Notes: generated by a model from the sequence alone, not told the origin. Shown: positions 15,951 to 24,277, numbered from the stretch's first letter. The stretch is DNA of 64,000 bases from an uncultured Lachnospiraceae bacterium (GCA_947567595.1 CANOMQ010000009.1:1-64000); one strand, 5' to 3'. Program-made: numbers and translations.

Positions 15951-17231
15951 CTACGCCCTGTAAACCACCCTTCCGTCCACGATCGTATACTGCACCACGC
16001 CCTGTAATTTCTGTCCGGTAAACGGTGTGTTCGCGGATTTCGACAAATAATCCCCCGCAGTCCAAAATGCCTCGGGACGATAGATTACAATGTCCGCAAA
16101 AGCCCCGATTTTCAAGCTTCCTGCGTCCAGTCCGTACATCTGTGCGGGATTGGTGCTCATGCACTTTATCAACTGGGTGTGTGTAAGCCCTTTCTTTCCC
16201 ACAAGCTCTGTAATGCCTAGGGAAAGCGCCGTCTCAAGTCCGATAATGCCGCTTGGCGCCTGTGTGAGCTCCTTCTCCTTTTCCTCCTTGCTGTGGGGCG
16301 CGTGGTCGGTGGCAATGATGTCGATGGTTCCGTCCCGAAGCCCTTCGATGATTGCAAGGCGGTCTTCCTCCTCACGTAGGGGCGGGTTCATTTTGGCAAG
16401 TGTCCCATACCGGATTGCCGCCTCCTGTGTCAGACTGAAATGGTGGGGTGTCGCTTCGGCGTGGATATTGTCGGCTCCGCTCTGTGCCGCCCTTTGCTTT
16501 GCAGCCCTTACGAGCGCCACGCCCTCTTTGGTGCTGATGTGCTGAACGTTTAAAATCGCTCCTGTTTTTAATGCAATTTCCAAATCGCGTGTTATCAATG
16601 AAATCTCCGCTTCCCGCGGGGAGCCTCCGATTTTGTAATATTCCGATGCCGCTCCTTTGTTGATACCGTTATTGATAATCAGTGACGGGTTTTCCTCATG
16701 CAGGCTGACCGGAACGCCAAGCCTTGCAGCCTGCATAAGTGCCTTTTCCAATAATGCTTCATCTGTTATCGGTATCCCGTCATCGGTAAAGCCGACCGCG
16801 CCGCAGGCAAGCAGCTTTTCCATGTCCGTAAGCTCCTTCCCACCCATTCCTTTTGTCACCGCGGCGCAGGTATAGACCTTAATATCCGTCTGCCTTCCCT
16901 TTTCAATCACATATGTTATTGTGTCCTCATTGTCTGCCACGGGCTTTGTATTTGCCATCAGCACGACGCTTGTAAAGCCTCCTCTTGCCGCCGCCTTTGC
17001 CCCGGTCAGAATGTCCTCCTTGTAGGTAAAGCCGGGGTCGCGGAAATGTACATGCACATCAACAAGCCCCGGCGCGACAATGCAGCCCTGCGCGTCAATT
17101 ACGTCGCATTCCGTATCACACGCTATTTTATCCTTAATCCATGCAATTTTTCCGTCCTTTACCAAAATATCCTTCTTTTCGCACAGGCTCTGACTGGGGT
17201 CTGTCACCAAACCGTTTTTAATCAATAACAT
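15951..17231 (-). CDS. pyrC: Dihydroorotase
   Basis: PyrC cyclises carbamoyl-aspartate to dihydroorotate in pyrimidine synthesis. The 426-residue length fits class I bacterial dihydroorotases. Metal ligands are visible: GLVDVHVHFRDPG (His60, His62), the His of SLHEE, LNVQHIST, ATPHH and the Asp of IATDHAPHSKEEK. The C-terminus carries GSLKIGAFADIVIY. The start ATG at 17231 has GGAGG upstream. It appears monocistronic or paired with the small lipoprotein gene upstream; no other pyr genes are in the window and no PyrR or attenuator-like structure was seen in the short leader. Confidence 0.96.
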   Translation of the reverse strand: MLLIKNGLVTDPSQSLCEKKDILVKDGKIAWIKDKIACDTECDVIDAQGCIVAPGLVDVHVHFRDPGFTYKEDILTGAKAAARGGFTSVVLMANTKPVADNEDTITYVIEKGRQTDIKVYTCAAVTKGMGGKELTDMEKLLACGAVGFTDDGIPITDEALLEKALMQAARLGVPVSLHEENPSLIINNGINKGAASEYYKIGGSPREAEISLITRDLEIALKTGAILNVQHISTKEGVALVRAAKQRAAQSGADNIHAEATPHHFSLTQEAAIRYGTLAKMNPPLREEEDRLAIIEGLRDGTIDIIATDHAPHSKEEKEKELTQAPSGIIGLETALSLGITELVGKKGLTHTQLIKCMSTNPAQMYGLDAGSLKIGAFADIVIYRPEAFWTAGDYLSKSANTPFTGQKLQGVVQYTIVDGRVVYRA

Positions 17232-17308
17232 ATGTTATCCTCCTTTGTTATTTTATGTTCTTCTGCCCTATGTTATTTATCCTACCACAAATCTGCCAAG
17301 CCGCATAG

Positions 17309-17731
17309 CTACTTGAAGGTAATTGGTTTATCCGCGATGTTTTCCGTTTTGATGACAACATACGGCGTTGTCGGCGTATCCGTGACGTTTTCCGCTGAGC
17401 CGGGGCCTAGCAGCGTGGTATCGATTATCAAAGTGTCGGGCGTTTCATAAAATTCATTTACCGTGATACTGTAGCCTCCGCTTGGCTGTTCGCCATAGCC
17501 GATTGCGATGTAAAGCTCTTCTCCGATGGTATAGCTAATCTGAAACGCGCTTTTTGCCTTTTCCGCAATGATGTCCTTTAACGCGTCAGGCTGTTCGTTC
17601 TCTCCCACGACCGTAAAGTTTAAGTCCTTAAGCTTATCCGCCCCCGCCTCCTTGCTTTCACAACCTGCAAGCGTCAGTATGAAAACAAGCATTAAGACAC
17701 TTTGTATCAGGGTTTTTATGGAAATACGCAT
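17309..17731 (-). CDS. PrcB_C-domain small lipoprotein
   Basis: A 140-residue lipoprotein: signal segment to about residue 22, lipobox LAGC, then a compact domain. The block IGYGEQPSGGYSITVNEF, followed by a Pro-rich stretch and TPYVVIKT, matches the PrcB C-terminal domain, named for a protein that stabilises a surface protease in spirochaetes. It is therefore likely a secreted, lipid-anchored protease-associated or protein-binding protein. GAGGTGAGG precedes the start. It is 77 bases upstream of pyrC in the same direction; a functional link is not evident. Confidence 0.82.
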   Translation of the reverse strand: MRISIKTLIQSVLMLVFILTLAGCESKEAGADKLKDLNFTVVGENEQPDALKDIIAEKAKSAFQISYTIGEELYIAIGYGEQPSGGYSITVNEFYETPDTLIIDTTLLGPGSAENVTDTPTTPYVVIKTENIADKPITFK

Positions 17732-17870
17732 TCTGCCTCACCTCATAAATTAATATGGATTTTCTGTATTAAGCTATGCTTTTAAGAGAAAAGATATTCT
17801 TTTATTATTGATTTTAGTGTGTGAAATGGTTTAAGATATTAGTATTGAATGCGAAAGGATTAAATTGCTT

Positions 17871-18605
17871 ATGATACGATTAATTTTGACAGCCTCTTTT
17901 GTCGTGCTCTTTCTGATTTTTACAATCCCTGTCATGCTTGTCGAATACTGGATTGGAAAGTCAAATCCTGACTTAAAGAGCAAATCCAGCCTTGCCATTG
18001 TGAACTGGGCGTTTCGGTGCGTGCGCTTCCTTGCGGGTACCAAGGTTGACTATATCGGTCTTGAGAACGTGCCCTCCGATACCCCGGTGCTTTATATTGG
18101 AAATCACAGGAGTTATTTTGATGTCGTGCTGACCTATCCGAAGGTGCTTCGCCCGACAGGATATATCGCCAAAAAGGAGATTGAGCGGGTTCCGCTGCTC
18201 AATACGTGGATGCGCAACCTCCACTGCCTCTTTCTTGACCGCAAGGATATTAAGGCGGGAATGCAGACCATTTTGCAGGCAATTGATTTGATAAAGAATG
18301 GCAAGTCCGTCTGCATTTTTCCGGAGGGCACACGCTCCAAGGAGGAGGGCGTGCTTCTGCCCTTTAACGAAGGCAGCTTTAAAATTGCCGTGAAAACGGG
18401 GTGTCCGATTGTTCCGATGACGATTGTCAACAGTGCCGGAATTTTCGAGAACCAGTTCCCTTTTATTAAAAAAGCACATGTTATTATTGAATACGGAAAG
18501 CCTGTGTATGCCAAGGATCTTCCAAAGGAACAACAGAAACATCTTGGCGCCTATTTTCAAGGGCTTATTCAGGAAACGCACCAAAAAAACATACAGAATT
18601 TATAG
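17871..18605 (+). CDS. plsC: 1-acyl-sn-glycerol-3-phosphate acyltransferase
   Basis: PlsC acylates lysophosphatidic acid to phosphatidic acid at the membrane. From the ATG at 17871 the protein has 244 residues with an N-terminal membrane helix. It shows the HX4D active site (NHRSYFD, His79 to Asp84) and FPEGTRSKEEGVLLPF for glycerophosphate binding. GAAAGGAT lies ten bases before this ATG, which is preferred over a TTG six bases earlier. An HD-GYP gene follows after 45 bases and is probably co-transcribed. Confidence 0.92.
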   Translation: MIRLILTASFVVLFLIFTIPVMLVEYWIGKSNPDLKSKSSLAIVNWAFRCVRFLAGTKVDYIGLENVPSDTPVLYIGNHRSYFDVVLTYPKVLRPTGYIAKKEIERVPLLNTWMRNLHCLFLDRKDIKAGMQTILQAIDLIKNGKSVCIFPEGTRSKEEGVLLPFNEGSFKIAVKTGCPIVPMTIVNSAGIFENQFPFIKKAHVIIEYGKPVYAKDLPKEQQKHLGAYFQGLIQETHQKNIQNL

Positions 18606-18650
18606 GCTTTCACACAGGTTAAACACCTGATTGGACGAATGGAGGTACCA

Positions 18651-19799
18651 ATGAAACAAACAGCAATTGCGGATTTAACGCCGGGCATGATTACTGCGAA
18701 AAATATTTATTCCGCTGACAGCCGCGCAGTCCTTCCGAAGGGAACCGTACTCACCGAAAACATCATTACCCGGCTTGAGAATTATTGTATCTATTATGTT
18801 GATGTTGCGGAGGAAAAGGCGTATGACCTAGCCTGTCCGCTTATGCCTCAGATAACGGAACGAAACGCCAAAAAACCAAATGATGATATGGCAGCGCAGA
18901 CGGCTAAGACAGAAGAAGCGTCCGGCTGCTTCCTAGGCGCCTTCAAGCGCTGCTCCGAGCATTACCGTACTGCCCTGACGGCTTCCATTGCAAGGAATGA
19001 GCCGTTTTCGTGTGACGATTTGCTGCGTGAGACGCTCTCGCTCTTAACGGAGGACACGGGGGCTTCCAATGCACTGGACTATCTTTTAAACATGCGCAAT
19101 ACCGATGACTCCGTCTACAGCCACTGTATCAGCGTGGCGCTGATGTCCAACCTGCTTGCGCGGCGGCTGGGCTTTTCCAAGGAAGAGCAGATAACGGCAA
19201 CGGCATGTGGGCTTTATCATGACTGCGGCATTCTGATGCTGCCTCCGGCGGTAATGGAGCAGTATGGGAAATTCACGAACGAGGACTACAACATTATGCG
19301 AACCCACCCCATTGAGGGCTTTCATCTTTTGAGCAGATACCGCAGCATTCCCGAGCAGGTCAGGGATACGGCGCTCACACATCATGAGCGGTGCGACGGA
19401 AGCGGCTATCCTTACGGGTTAAAAAGTGATGAAATCAGCAGGTTCACAAAGCTTGTCATGATTGCCGATATTTTTGATAATATCATTACGGATAAAACAT
19501 GCCGTTCTTCCATGTGCCCGCTCTCGCTGATAAAATATTTTGAGGACGACGGCATTCAGAAGTATGATGTCACCTACATCATTGCCTTTTTGGAGTACAT
19601 TCTGAACTCCTACTTAAAGTATAAGGTGACGCTGCAAAGCGGCATGGACGGAAATGTCCTTTTCATGAACCGCGTCCTTTTCCCGAATACGTTTTCCTAT
19701 GCGCAGACGGGTAAGGATACAGACCTTCAGAACGATTATTATAACAGCATTATGCTGTTGTCGAATATGGAAAATCTTTCGATTGAGTCGATTATTTAG
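18651..19799 (+). CDS. HD-GYP domain phosphodiesterase-like protein
   Basis: HD-GYP proteins hydrolyse cyclic di-GMP or related second messengers. This 382-residue protein has an N-terminal beta-type domain (about 1-60, TPGMITAKNIY) and a C-terminal HD-GYP domain with His158, HD at 190-191, His219, HH at 244-245 and DGSGYPYGL (249-257). The lysine normally found three residues after the HD pair (HDxGK) is Ile194 (HDCGI), so catalysis may be altered. The ATG at 18651 is chosen because GGAGGT lies just upstream; an earlier in-frame ATG at 18639 overlaps that ribosome site. There is no membrane segment. A terminator follows. Confidence 0.9.
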   Translation: MKQTAIADLTPGMITAKNIYSADSRAVLPKGTVLTENIITRLENYCIYYVDVAEEKAYDLACPLMPQITERNAKKPNDDMAAQTAKTEEASGCFLGAFKRCSEHYRTALTASIARNEPFSCDDLLRETLSLLTEDTGASNALDYLLNMRNTDDSVYSHCISVALMSNLLARRLGFSKEEQITATACGLYHDCGILMLPPAVMEQYGKFTNEDYNIMRTHPIEGFHLLSRYRSIPEQVRDTALTHHERCDGSGYPYGLKSDEISRFTKLVMIADIFDNIITDKTCRSSMCPLSLIKYFEDDGIQKYDVTYIIAFLEYILNSYLKYKVTLQSGMDGNVLFMNRVLFPNTFSYAQTGKDTDLQNDYYNSIMLLSNMENLSIESII

Positions 19800-19820
19800 T
19801 CGATTATTTCATGAACAGAC

Positions 19821-19860
19821 AAAAGGAAGCAGGCACAAACGCACCCGCTTCCTTTTCCTT
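19821..19860. terminator. Bidirectional terminator between HD-GYP gene and ammonium transporter
   Basis: AAAAGGAAGC (19821-19830) pairs with GCTTCCTTTT (19847-19856), flanked by A and T runs on either side, between two convergent genes. Confidence 0.8.
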
Positions 19861-19866
19861 CTGCCA

Positions 19867-21660
19867 TTATTCCACATCTGCCAACGCTGCCATATCCTCT
19901 TCCCCTGTACGGATTTTCACAACCTTGTCAACATTGTATACAAAAATCTTTCCGTCGCCGATATGCCCCGTGTAGAGCACCTTCTTCGCACCCTCAATCA
20001 CCTTCTCAACCGGAATACTTGAGACGACAACCTCAACCTTCACCTTCGGCAGCAAGGTCGCGTCAATCTCCGCGCCACGGTAGCGCTCGCCTGCACCCTT
20101 CTGAATGCCGCAGCCCATGACCTGTGTCACGGTCATACCGGTGACACCGAGGTCGTTCATGGCTTTTCTGAGCTTATCATAGCGGCTTAACTTCGCAATG
20201 ATAACAACCTTGTAAATACCGGAAGCAGACGGGAACGGTACCTGCGATACCTTGACCGCCGCATTTTTCTGTGCCTCCGATGCCTGTACGTAATCGTCCG
20301 TTCCAAGCTGCGTGTTTTCGTTTTCCTCCATAATCATGTTGTTGGAAATATCCATCATTGCAAAGCCTGCGTAAGCGGAAGGAAGACCATGCTCCGTCGC
20401 GTCAAGACCGATGATTTCCTCCTCCTCCGTGACACGGAGCCCGAAAATCGCCTTAATAATAACAAATGTTATTGTAATTGTAACCGCTGTCCATGCAATA
20501 ACGCTGAACATTCCCACAAGCTGAATGCCGAGCAGATGGAACCCGCCGCCGTAAAACAGTCCGGTACCGCAAATCTGGTTTGCGCCGTATGTCACGCCGT
20601 CGCCGTATCCTCTCGCATAGGCAGGCGCCGTATCCGTTGCAAAAAAGCCGACCGCGATGGTACCCCAAATGCCGTTTAAGCAGTGAACCGCAACCGCACC
20701 CACGGGGTCATCGATATGTAGCTTGTAATCCAAGAACCATACGCCAAAGCAGACCAAGAGACCTGCAACCGCGCCGATGACGATTGCACCAAACGCGTCC
20801 GTCACGTCGCAGCCTGCGGTAATTGCCACAAGACCTGCGAGTGAGGCATTAAGGCACATGGAAACGTCAGGTTTTCCGTACTTAATCCATGTAAAGATCA
20901 TGCACACGACCGTTGCGATTGCGGGCGCGATTGTCGTTGTCACAAAGATGGAGCCAAGCTCCGCAATCGACGTTGCCGCCGCACCGTTAAAGCCATACCA
21001 GCCAAGCCACAGGATAAAGACGCCGAGCGCGCCGATTGTCAGGTTGTGACCGGGAAAGGCGTTGACCTTGACAATTTTTCCGCTTTTATCCTTCGTGAAC
21101 TTCCCGATACGAGGCCCTAACATTTTCGCACCAATCAGTGCGCTGATACCGCCTACCATATGAATTGCGCAGGAGCCTGCAAAATCGTGGAAGCCCATCT
21201 GCGCCATCCAGCCGCCGCCCCAAATCCAGTGCGCTTCAATTGGATAGATGAGGGCGGAAATCACTGCCGAGTATACACAGTAGGACAGGAACTTCGTCCG
21301 CTCCGCCATCGCTCCTGAAACGATTGTCGCCGTTGTCGCGCAGAATACTAGATTGAATACGAAGTTCGACCAGTCAAAGTCCGCGTAGCTTGTGAAAATG
21401 TCAAAGCCCGGCTTTCCAATCAGACCGACCATGTCCTCCCCGAGCAGCAGCCCGAAGCCGATTAAAATAAATACACATGTGCCGATACAAAAATCCATCA
21501 GGTTTTTCATAATGATGTTTCCCGTATTCTTCGCACGGGTAAAACCCGCCTCCACCATTGCAAACCCCGCCTGCATCCAAAATACCAACGCGGCGCCAAT
21601 TAAGAACCATACGCCATACACCTCTCCGGTGATGGCACTCATAATCTCCTCTGCCATCAT
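19867..21660 (-). CDS. Ammonium transporter fused to a P-II regulatory domain
   Basis: A 597-residue fusion protein. Residues about 1-450 form an Amt/MEP channel with 11 helices; FWMQAGFAMVEAGFTRAKN and the pore segment GSCAIHMVGGISALIGAKM are typical. After a linker, the last 115 residues are a complete P-II domain with the T-loop Tyr (GERYRGAEIDATLLPK) and the signature TGHIGDGKIFVYNV. The P-II part presumably gates the channel in response to 2-oxoglutarate and ATP/ADP, as free GlnK does. The ATG at 21660 with GAGGAGG upstream is the start; the frame extends further but only through the leader. A promoter and an immediate leader terminator lie upstream. Confidence 0.93.
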   Translation of the reverse strand: MMAEEIMSAITGEVYGVWFLIGAALVFWMQAGFAMVEAGFTRAKNTGNIIMKNLMDFCIGTCVFILIGFGLLLGEDMVGLIGKPGFDIFTSYADFDWSNFVFNLVFCATTATIVSGAMAERTKFLSYCVYSAVISALIYPIEAHWIWGGGWMAQMGFHDFAGSCAIHMVGGISALIGAKMLGPRIGKFTKDKSGKIVKVNAFPGHNLTIGALGVFILWLGWYGFNGAAATSIAELGSIFVTTTIAPAIATVVCMIFTWIKYGKPDVSMCLNASLAGLVAITAGCDVTDAFGAIVIGAVAGLLVCFGVWFLDYKLHIDDPVGAVAVHCLNGIWGTIAVGFFATDTAPAYARGYGDGVTYGANQICGTGLFYGGGFHLLGIQLVGMFSVIAWTAVTITITFVIIKAIFGLRVTEEEEIIGLDATEHGLPSAYAGFAMMDISNNMIMEENENTQLGTDDYVQASEAQKNAAVKVSQVPFPSASGIYKVVIIAKLSRYDKLRKAMNDLGVTGMTVTQVMGCGIQKGAGERYRGAEIDATLLPKVKVEVVVSSIPVEKVIEGAKKVLYTGHIGDGKIFVYNVDKVVKIRTGEEDMAALADVE

Positions 21661-21701
21661 TTTTTCCTCCTCATTTTTTCTTTTTAGAACAAGATTGAAA
21701 A

Positions 21702-21743
21702 CAAAAAAGACGCCCCGGGAATGTTTCTTCCCAAAGCGCCTTT
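21702..21743 (-). terminator. Leader terminator of the ammonium transporter gene
   Basis: A 13-pair stem (21709-21721 with 21728-21740, some G-U pairs, loop GAAACA) is followed in the transcript by six U. It starts about ten bases after the expected transcription start and ends 40 bases before the coding start, so it must be bypassed for expression. Confidence 0.8.
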
Positions 21744-21757
21744 GCTTTATGTGCCTT

Positions 21758-21786
21758 ATACTACCACCGCGGTTTTGAATTGTCAA
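21758..21786 (-). promoter_or_regulatory. Promoter of the ammonium transporter gene
   Basis: TTGACA (21786-21781), a 17-base spacer and TAGTAT (21763-21758) on the minus strand give a strong sigma-A promoter. The spacer has a CCGCGG palindrome (21767-21772). Confidence 0.75.
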
Positions 21787-21906
21787 ACAATTTTTTTCGT
21801 TGTGTCCTGTGGCAATGCTGAATATATGTTCTATTTTCCGGTTTATTGTACGTTTTGTGCGTTATCTGCTTGTATTTTTCTTCCAAATAAAATCCATTTT
21901 TTGACA

Positions 21907-22656
21907 TTATGCCTCACAGACATAGCACACAAGCTCCTTTTCTGTTACGTTCTCCCCAAAATTCTTCTCGTCAAAATGCAGCTCCTTCACCTTCACATTT
22001 CCTGTCCTGATAAAGCCAAGCCTGCCACAAAGCCGTATGGACGCCATATTTTCATCATTGACAAAAGCGCAGAAGCGCGTAATGCCAAGCATATGTATCC
22101 CATAAGTAAGCACTGCCTTACATGCCTCGTACGCATAGCCGCAGTGCTGGTATTCGGTTCCGAGCATAAAGCCAAGCTCCAGTCCGTCAAAGCCTTCTTT
22201 GTATTCCAGTCCGACGCGTCCGATGACTGCGCCGCTTTTCTTGTGCACAATCACCCACATGCCATAGCCGTAAAACTTGTACACATTTTCAATATAAGCT
22301 TTTGTGTATTCAATTTCCTTCTGCATTTCAGGGAACAGCGGCTCCATATACTTCGTAATTCCCTCGCCGCTGTACAGCTCGTACAGGCGCGGCACATCGT
22401 CTACCGTAATCTCCCTTATTTTTAGCCGCACTGTCTCCGCAATATCCCACGGAATGCCGTGGAAACGGCGGTACACCCGCTCCTTATAGGTGTCGTCAAC
22501 CGCGTCCATGCCCTCGACGCAGTATGCGCCGCTTGGGAACTGTGCCGTTCTGTTTTCTTCATTTAATACCACGATATAGGGTATGTTTCTTTTTGCGTAA
22601 TCCGCCGCCTGTATTGGGGAAGCGGTTATTTTTACATCAATTTTTTCTGTGCTCAT
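21907..22656 (-). CDS. GNAT family N-acetyltransferase with N-terminal extension
   Basis: A 249-residue protein. The C-terminal part (about 75-240) is a RimJ/RimL-like GNAT fold: VRLKIREITVDDVPRLYELY, the acetyl-CoA loop EYQHCGYAYEACKAVLTYG and NMASIRLCGRLGF. The first 70 residues (ITASPIQAADYAKRNIPYIVVL) resemble a small Rossmann-like module in which a residue phrase such as AADYAKRNIPYI recalls HAD-type hydrolases; its role is unknown. Cytoplasmic; substrate not deducible. It lies between the ammonium transporter promoter and the divergent cyclophilin gene. Confidence 0.85.
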   Translation of the reverse strand: MSTEKIDVKITASPIQAADYAKRNIPYIVVLNEENRTAQFPSGAYCVEGMDAVDDTYKERVYRRFHGIPWDIAETVRLKIREITVDDVPRLYELYSGEGITKYMEPLFPEMQKEIEYTKAYIENVYKFYGYGMWVIVHKKSGAVIGRVGLEYKEGFDGLELGFMLGTEYQHCGYAYEACKAVLTYGIHMLGITRFCAFVNDENMASIRLCGRLGFIRTGNVKVKELHFDEKNFGENVTEKELVCYVCEA

Positions 22657-22770
22657 GTCTGATTACCCGTCCAAAATGTATCGTTTCCGTCCTACTAAAC
22701 AATATCGTATCACCATTGTTTCTTGTATACAAGGATTTTTCAAAAATTTCTGCAAAAGGACGTTTTTTAC

Positions 22771-22799
22771 TTTACTATCCGCTTGTTTTATCTTATCAT
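22771..22799 (+). promoter_or_regulatory. Promoter of the cyclophilin gene
   Basis: TTTACT (22771-22776), a 17-base spacer and TATCAT (22794-22799) precede the cyclophilin ATG by about 40 bases. Confidence 0.5.
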
Positions 22800-22838
22800 A
22801 ATAGGGATTACAAATTTTAGGAAAAGGAGCGTACAAGC

Positions 22839-23360
22839 ATGGCACAAAATCCAGTTGTTACAATCGAAATGGAAAATGGGGACAAAATCAAAGCGGAGCT
22901 TTATCCGGAAACCGCCCCCAATACGGTGAATAATTTTTTAAGCCTGATTCAGGACGGATACTATAACGGGTTAATTTTTCACAGAGTCATCAACGGTTTT
23001 ATGATACAGGGCGGCTGTCCTGAAGGTTCGGGAATGGGAGGTCCGGGGTATTCGATTAAGGGTGAATTTTCCGAAAACGGTTTTGAGAATAACTTAAAGC
23101 ATACAGAAGGCGTCCTGTCAATGGCACGGAGCATGATGCCGGATTCGGCAGGAAGCCAGTTTTTTATCATGCACAAGACAAGCCCGCATCTTGACGGCGC
23201 TTATGCGGCGTTTGGGAAGGTGATTGAAGGTATGGACGTTGTGAACAAGATTGCCACGACCAATACGGATTATTCGGACAGACCGCTGGAAGAGCAAGTT
23301 ATGAAGAGCGTTACGGTTGATACGTTTGGGGTGGAGTATCCGGAACCGGAGAAGTGCTAG
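22839..23360 (+). CDS. Cyclophilin-type peptidyl-prolyl cis-trans isomerase
   Basis: A 173-residue single-domain cyclophilin that catalyses Xaa-Pro isomerisation in protein folding. Active-site residues are visible in FHRVINGFMIQGG (the Arg, Phe and Gln positions), MARSMMPDSAGSQFFIM and LDGAYAAFGKV. There is no signal peptide, so it is cytoplasmic. AAAAGGAG precedes the ATG. It is a single-gene unit with its own promoter, and a hairpin overlaps its stop codon. Confidence 0.95.
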   Translation: MAQNPVVTIEMENGDKIKAELYPETAPNTVNNFLSLIQDGYYNGLIFHRVINGFMIQGGCPEGSGMGGPGYSIKGEFSENGFENNLKHTEGVLSMARSMMPDSAGSQFFIMHKTSPHLDGAYAAFGKVIEGMDVVNKIATTNTDYSDRPLEEQVMKSVTVDTFGVEYPEPEKC

Positions 23361-23371
23361 GGCACTTCTCC
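23348..23371 (+). terminator. Hairpin over the cyclophilin stop codon
   Basis: GGAGAAGTGC and GCACTTCTCC form a perfect ten-pair stem that includes the stop codon. No T run follows, so termination efficiency is uncertain; it may instead protect the mRNA end. Confidence 0.5.
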
Positions 23372-23398
23372 GTAACATTAAGGCATTTCTTAAATGTT

Positions 23399-23515
23399 TC
23401 AACTACGTGAAAACTCGGAAAGAACCTGAATCAGAGTGTCCTCTCCGAGTCCATGACTTCCGTCGCCCAAATACTCACGAATGTTGAAAACTGTATATTT
23501 ACTTGTTTCCTGCAT
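23399..23515 (-). pseudogene. Truncated GNAT-type toxin fragment
   Basis: An ATG at 23515, inside the end of the preceding gene, opens 38 codons beginning MQETSKYTVFNIREYL and ending LSEFSRS. This resembles the first 38 residues of GNAT acetyltransferases that act as toxins beside a small antitoxin (family start: FNIREYLG...LSEFSC..NPDVE). The acetyl-CoA-binding remainder is missing because the sequence runs straight into the 3' end of the convergent cyclophilin gene. The 17-base overlap with the upstream ORF is typical of toxin-antitoxin pairs. The match is from memory of the family, not a search. Confidence 0.5.
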
Positions 23516-23753
23516 CCGCTTTCTTCCTTTTCTCCATAAATTTTGCTATATCCTTTGGATCAGTTAAAAAAGTCGCACTGACATTGATAGGAGGTGTAGG
23601 ATTATTAGCAGATGCTTCAATCGCATCGGCAAACATCTCCACCTGCTTCTGACCTGATATAACAAAATTCTTCGTAATGCTTGATTGTTTTTTTCTTCTG
23701 CATAGAAAAATACCGCCCTGCAACAAGTACAGAACGGTATTCCCACCTGCCAT
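23499..23753 (-). CDS. Small antitoxin-like protein
   Basis: An 84-residue protein whose ATG overlaps the stop of the upstream membrane-protein gene (TAATG). The core ISGQKQVEMFADAIEASA, then a Pro-rich bend (NNPTPPIN) and TDPKDIAKFMEKRKK, looks like a small partner protein found before GNAT-type toxins. The first 28 residues are hydrophobic and Cys/Arg-containing and do not fit such a protein, so the real start may be later or the 5' end may have been fused by deletion. The GNAT gene that should follow is truncated, so this is probably the surviving half of a broken module. Confidence 0.5.
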   Translation of the reverse strand: MAGGNTVLYLLQGGIFLCRRKKQSSITKNFVISGQKQVEMFADAIEASANNPTPPINVSATFLTDPKDIAKFMEKRKKADAGNK

Positions 23754-24139
23754 TATTCAATCTCCTTTTTTGCCTCATTCTTGCGCAGATACTGCCGCAC
23801 AATGCACAAAACCGCAATGCTGATGACCGATACGAAATCCTCATACGGCGTCGTATCAACGACAATCATATGCCTTGCCACTAGAAAAATGATAACCTCT
23901 ATCACGTTATCCGAACTTGGGCGAAACAGCATTTGCAGGAACTCGATTCCAATTACAATCAGGAAAATATTGTCCAGATAATGCTGAAATGTATCAATGT
24001 TTTCCAGCAATTCCCGAAAAACCACACCGTCCTTCAAAAAGGCAAACAATGCAAGGATAATACCAAGCATTACAAATACCGCCACAATCAGTTCCATTAT
24101 TTTACAAGCTTTTTGTATCAACACTTCAACCTTTTTCAT
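23753..24139 (-). CDS. PsiE-like small membrane protein
   Basis: A 128-residue protein with about four membrane helices. Features such as IFLIVIGIEFLQMLFRPSSDNVIEVIIFLVARHMIV (described, about 60-95) and LRKNEAKKEIE at the end fit the phosphate-starvation-inducible PsiE family, whose function is unknown. The ATG at 24139 has GGAGGA seven bases upstream and is preferred over an ATG six bases earlier. It is the second ORF of a small operon: 27-residue ORF, this gene, antitoxin-like gene, toxin remnant. Confidence 0.6.
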   Translation of the reverse strand: MKKVEVLIQKACKIMELIVAVFVMLGIILALFAFLKDGVVFRELLENIDTFQHYLDNIFLIVIGIEFLQMLFRPSSDNVIEVIIFLVARHMIVVDTTPYEDFVSVISIAVLCIVRQYLRKNEAKKEIE

Positions 24140-24155
24140 ACCCATTCCTCCATCA

Positions 24156-24239
24156 TCAAGCCTTTTCCCACAATTGGTTCTCTTCCCTCAGCCTGTCAAA
24201 CCGTTGTCCCCCTACATTTACAAAACGATTGCCAATCAT
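24156..24239 (-). CDS. 27-residue small ORF
   Basis: ATG at 24239 with a strong ribosome site (GGGAGGTG, six bases before) starts a 27-residue polar peptide, beginning MIGNRFVNVGGQRFDRLREE and ending NQLWEKA. A promoter lies 40-70 bases upstream and the PsiE-like gene starts 16 bases after the stop. It could be a leader peptide or a small protein. No family recognised. Confidence 0.45.
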   Translation of the reverse strand: MIGNRFVNVGGQRFDRLREENQLWEKA

Positions 24240-24277
24240 AATTCCACCTCCCGGTAACGCACAATCTGCCTACCAAC

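Noticed and set aside
17973-18584. 203-residue minus-strand ORF opposite plsC
   Set aside because: No ribosome site or family features; plsC motifs are clear on the plus strand.
19785-19812. Tandem 12-base repeat at the HD-GYP stop codon
   Set aside because: TCGATTATTTAG-type unit occurs only twice and looks like a small local duplication; no regulatory meaning is evident.
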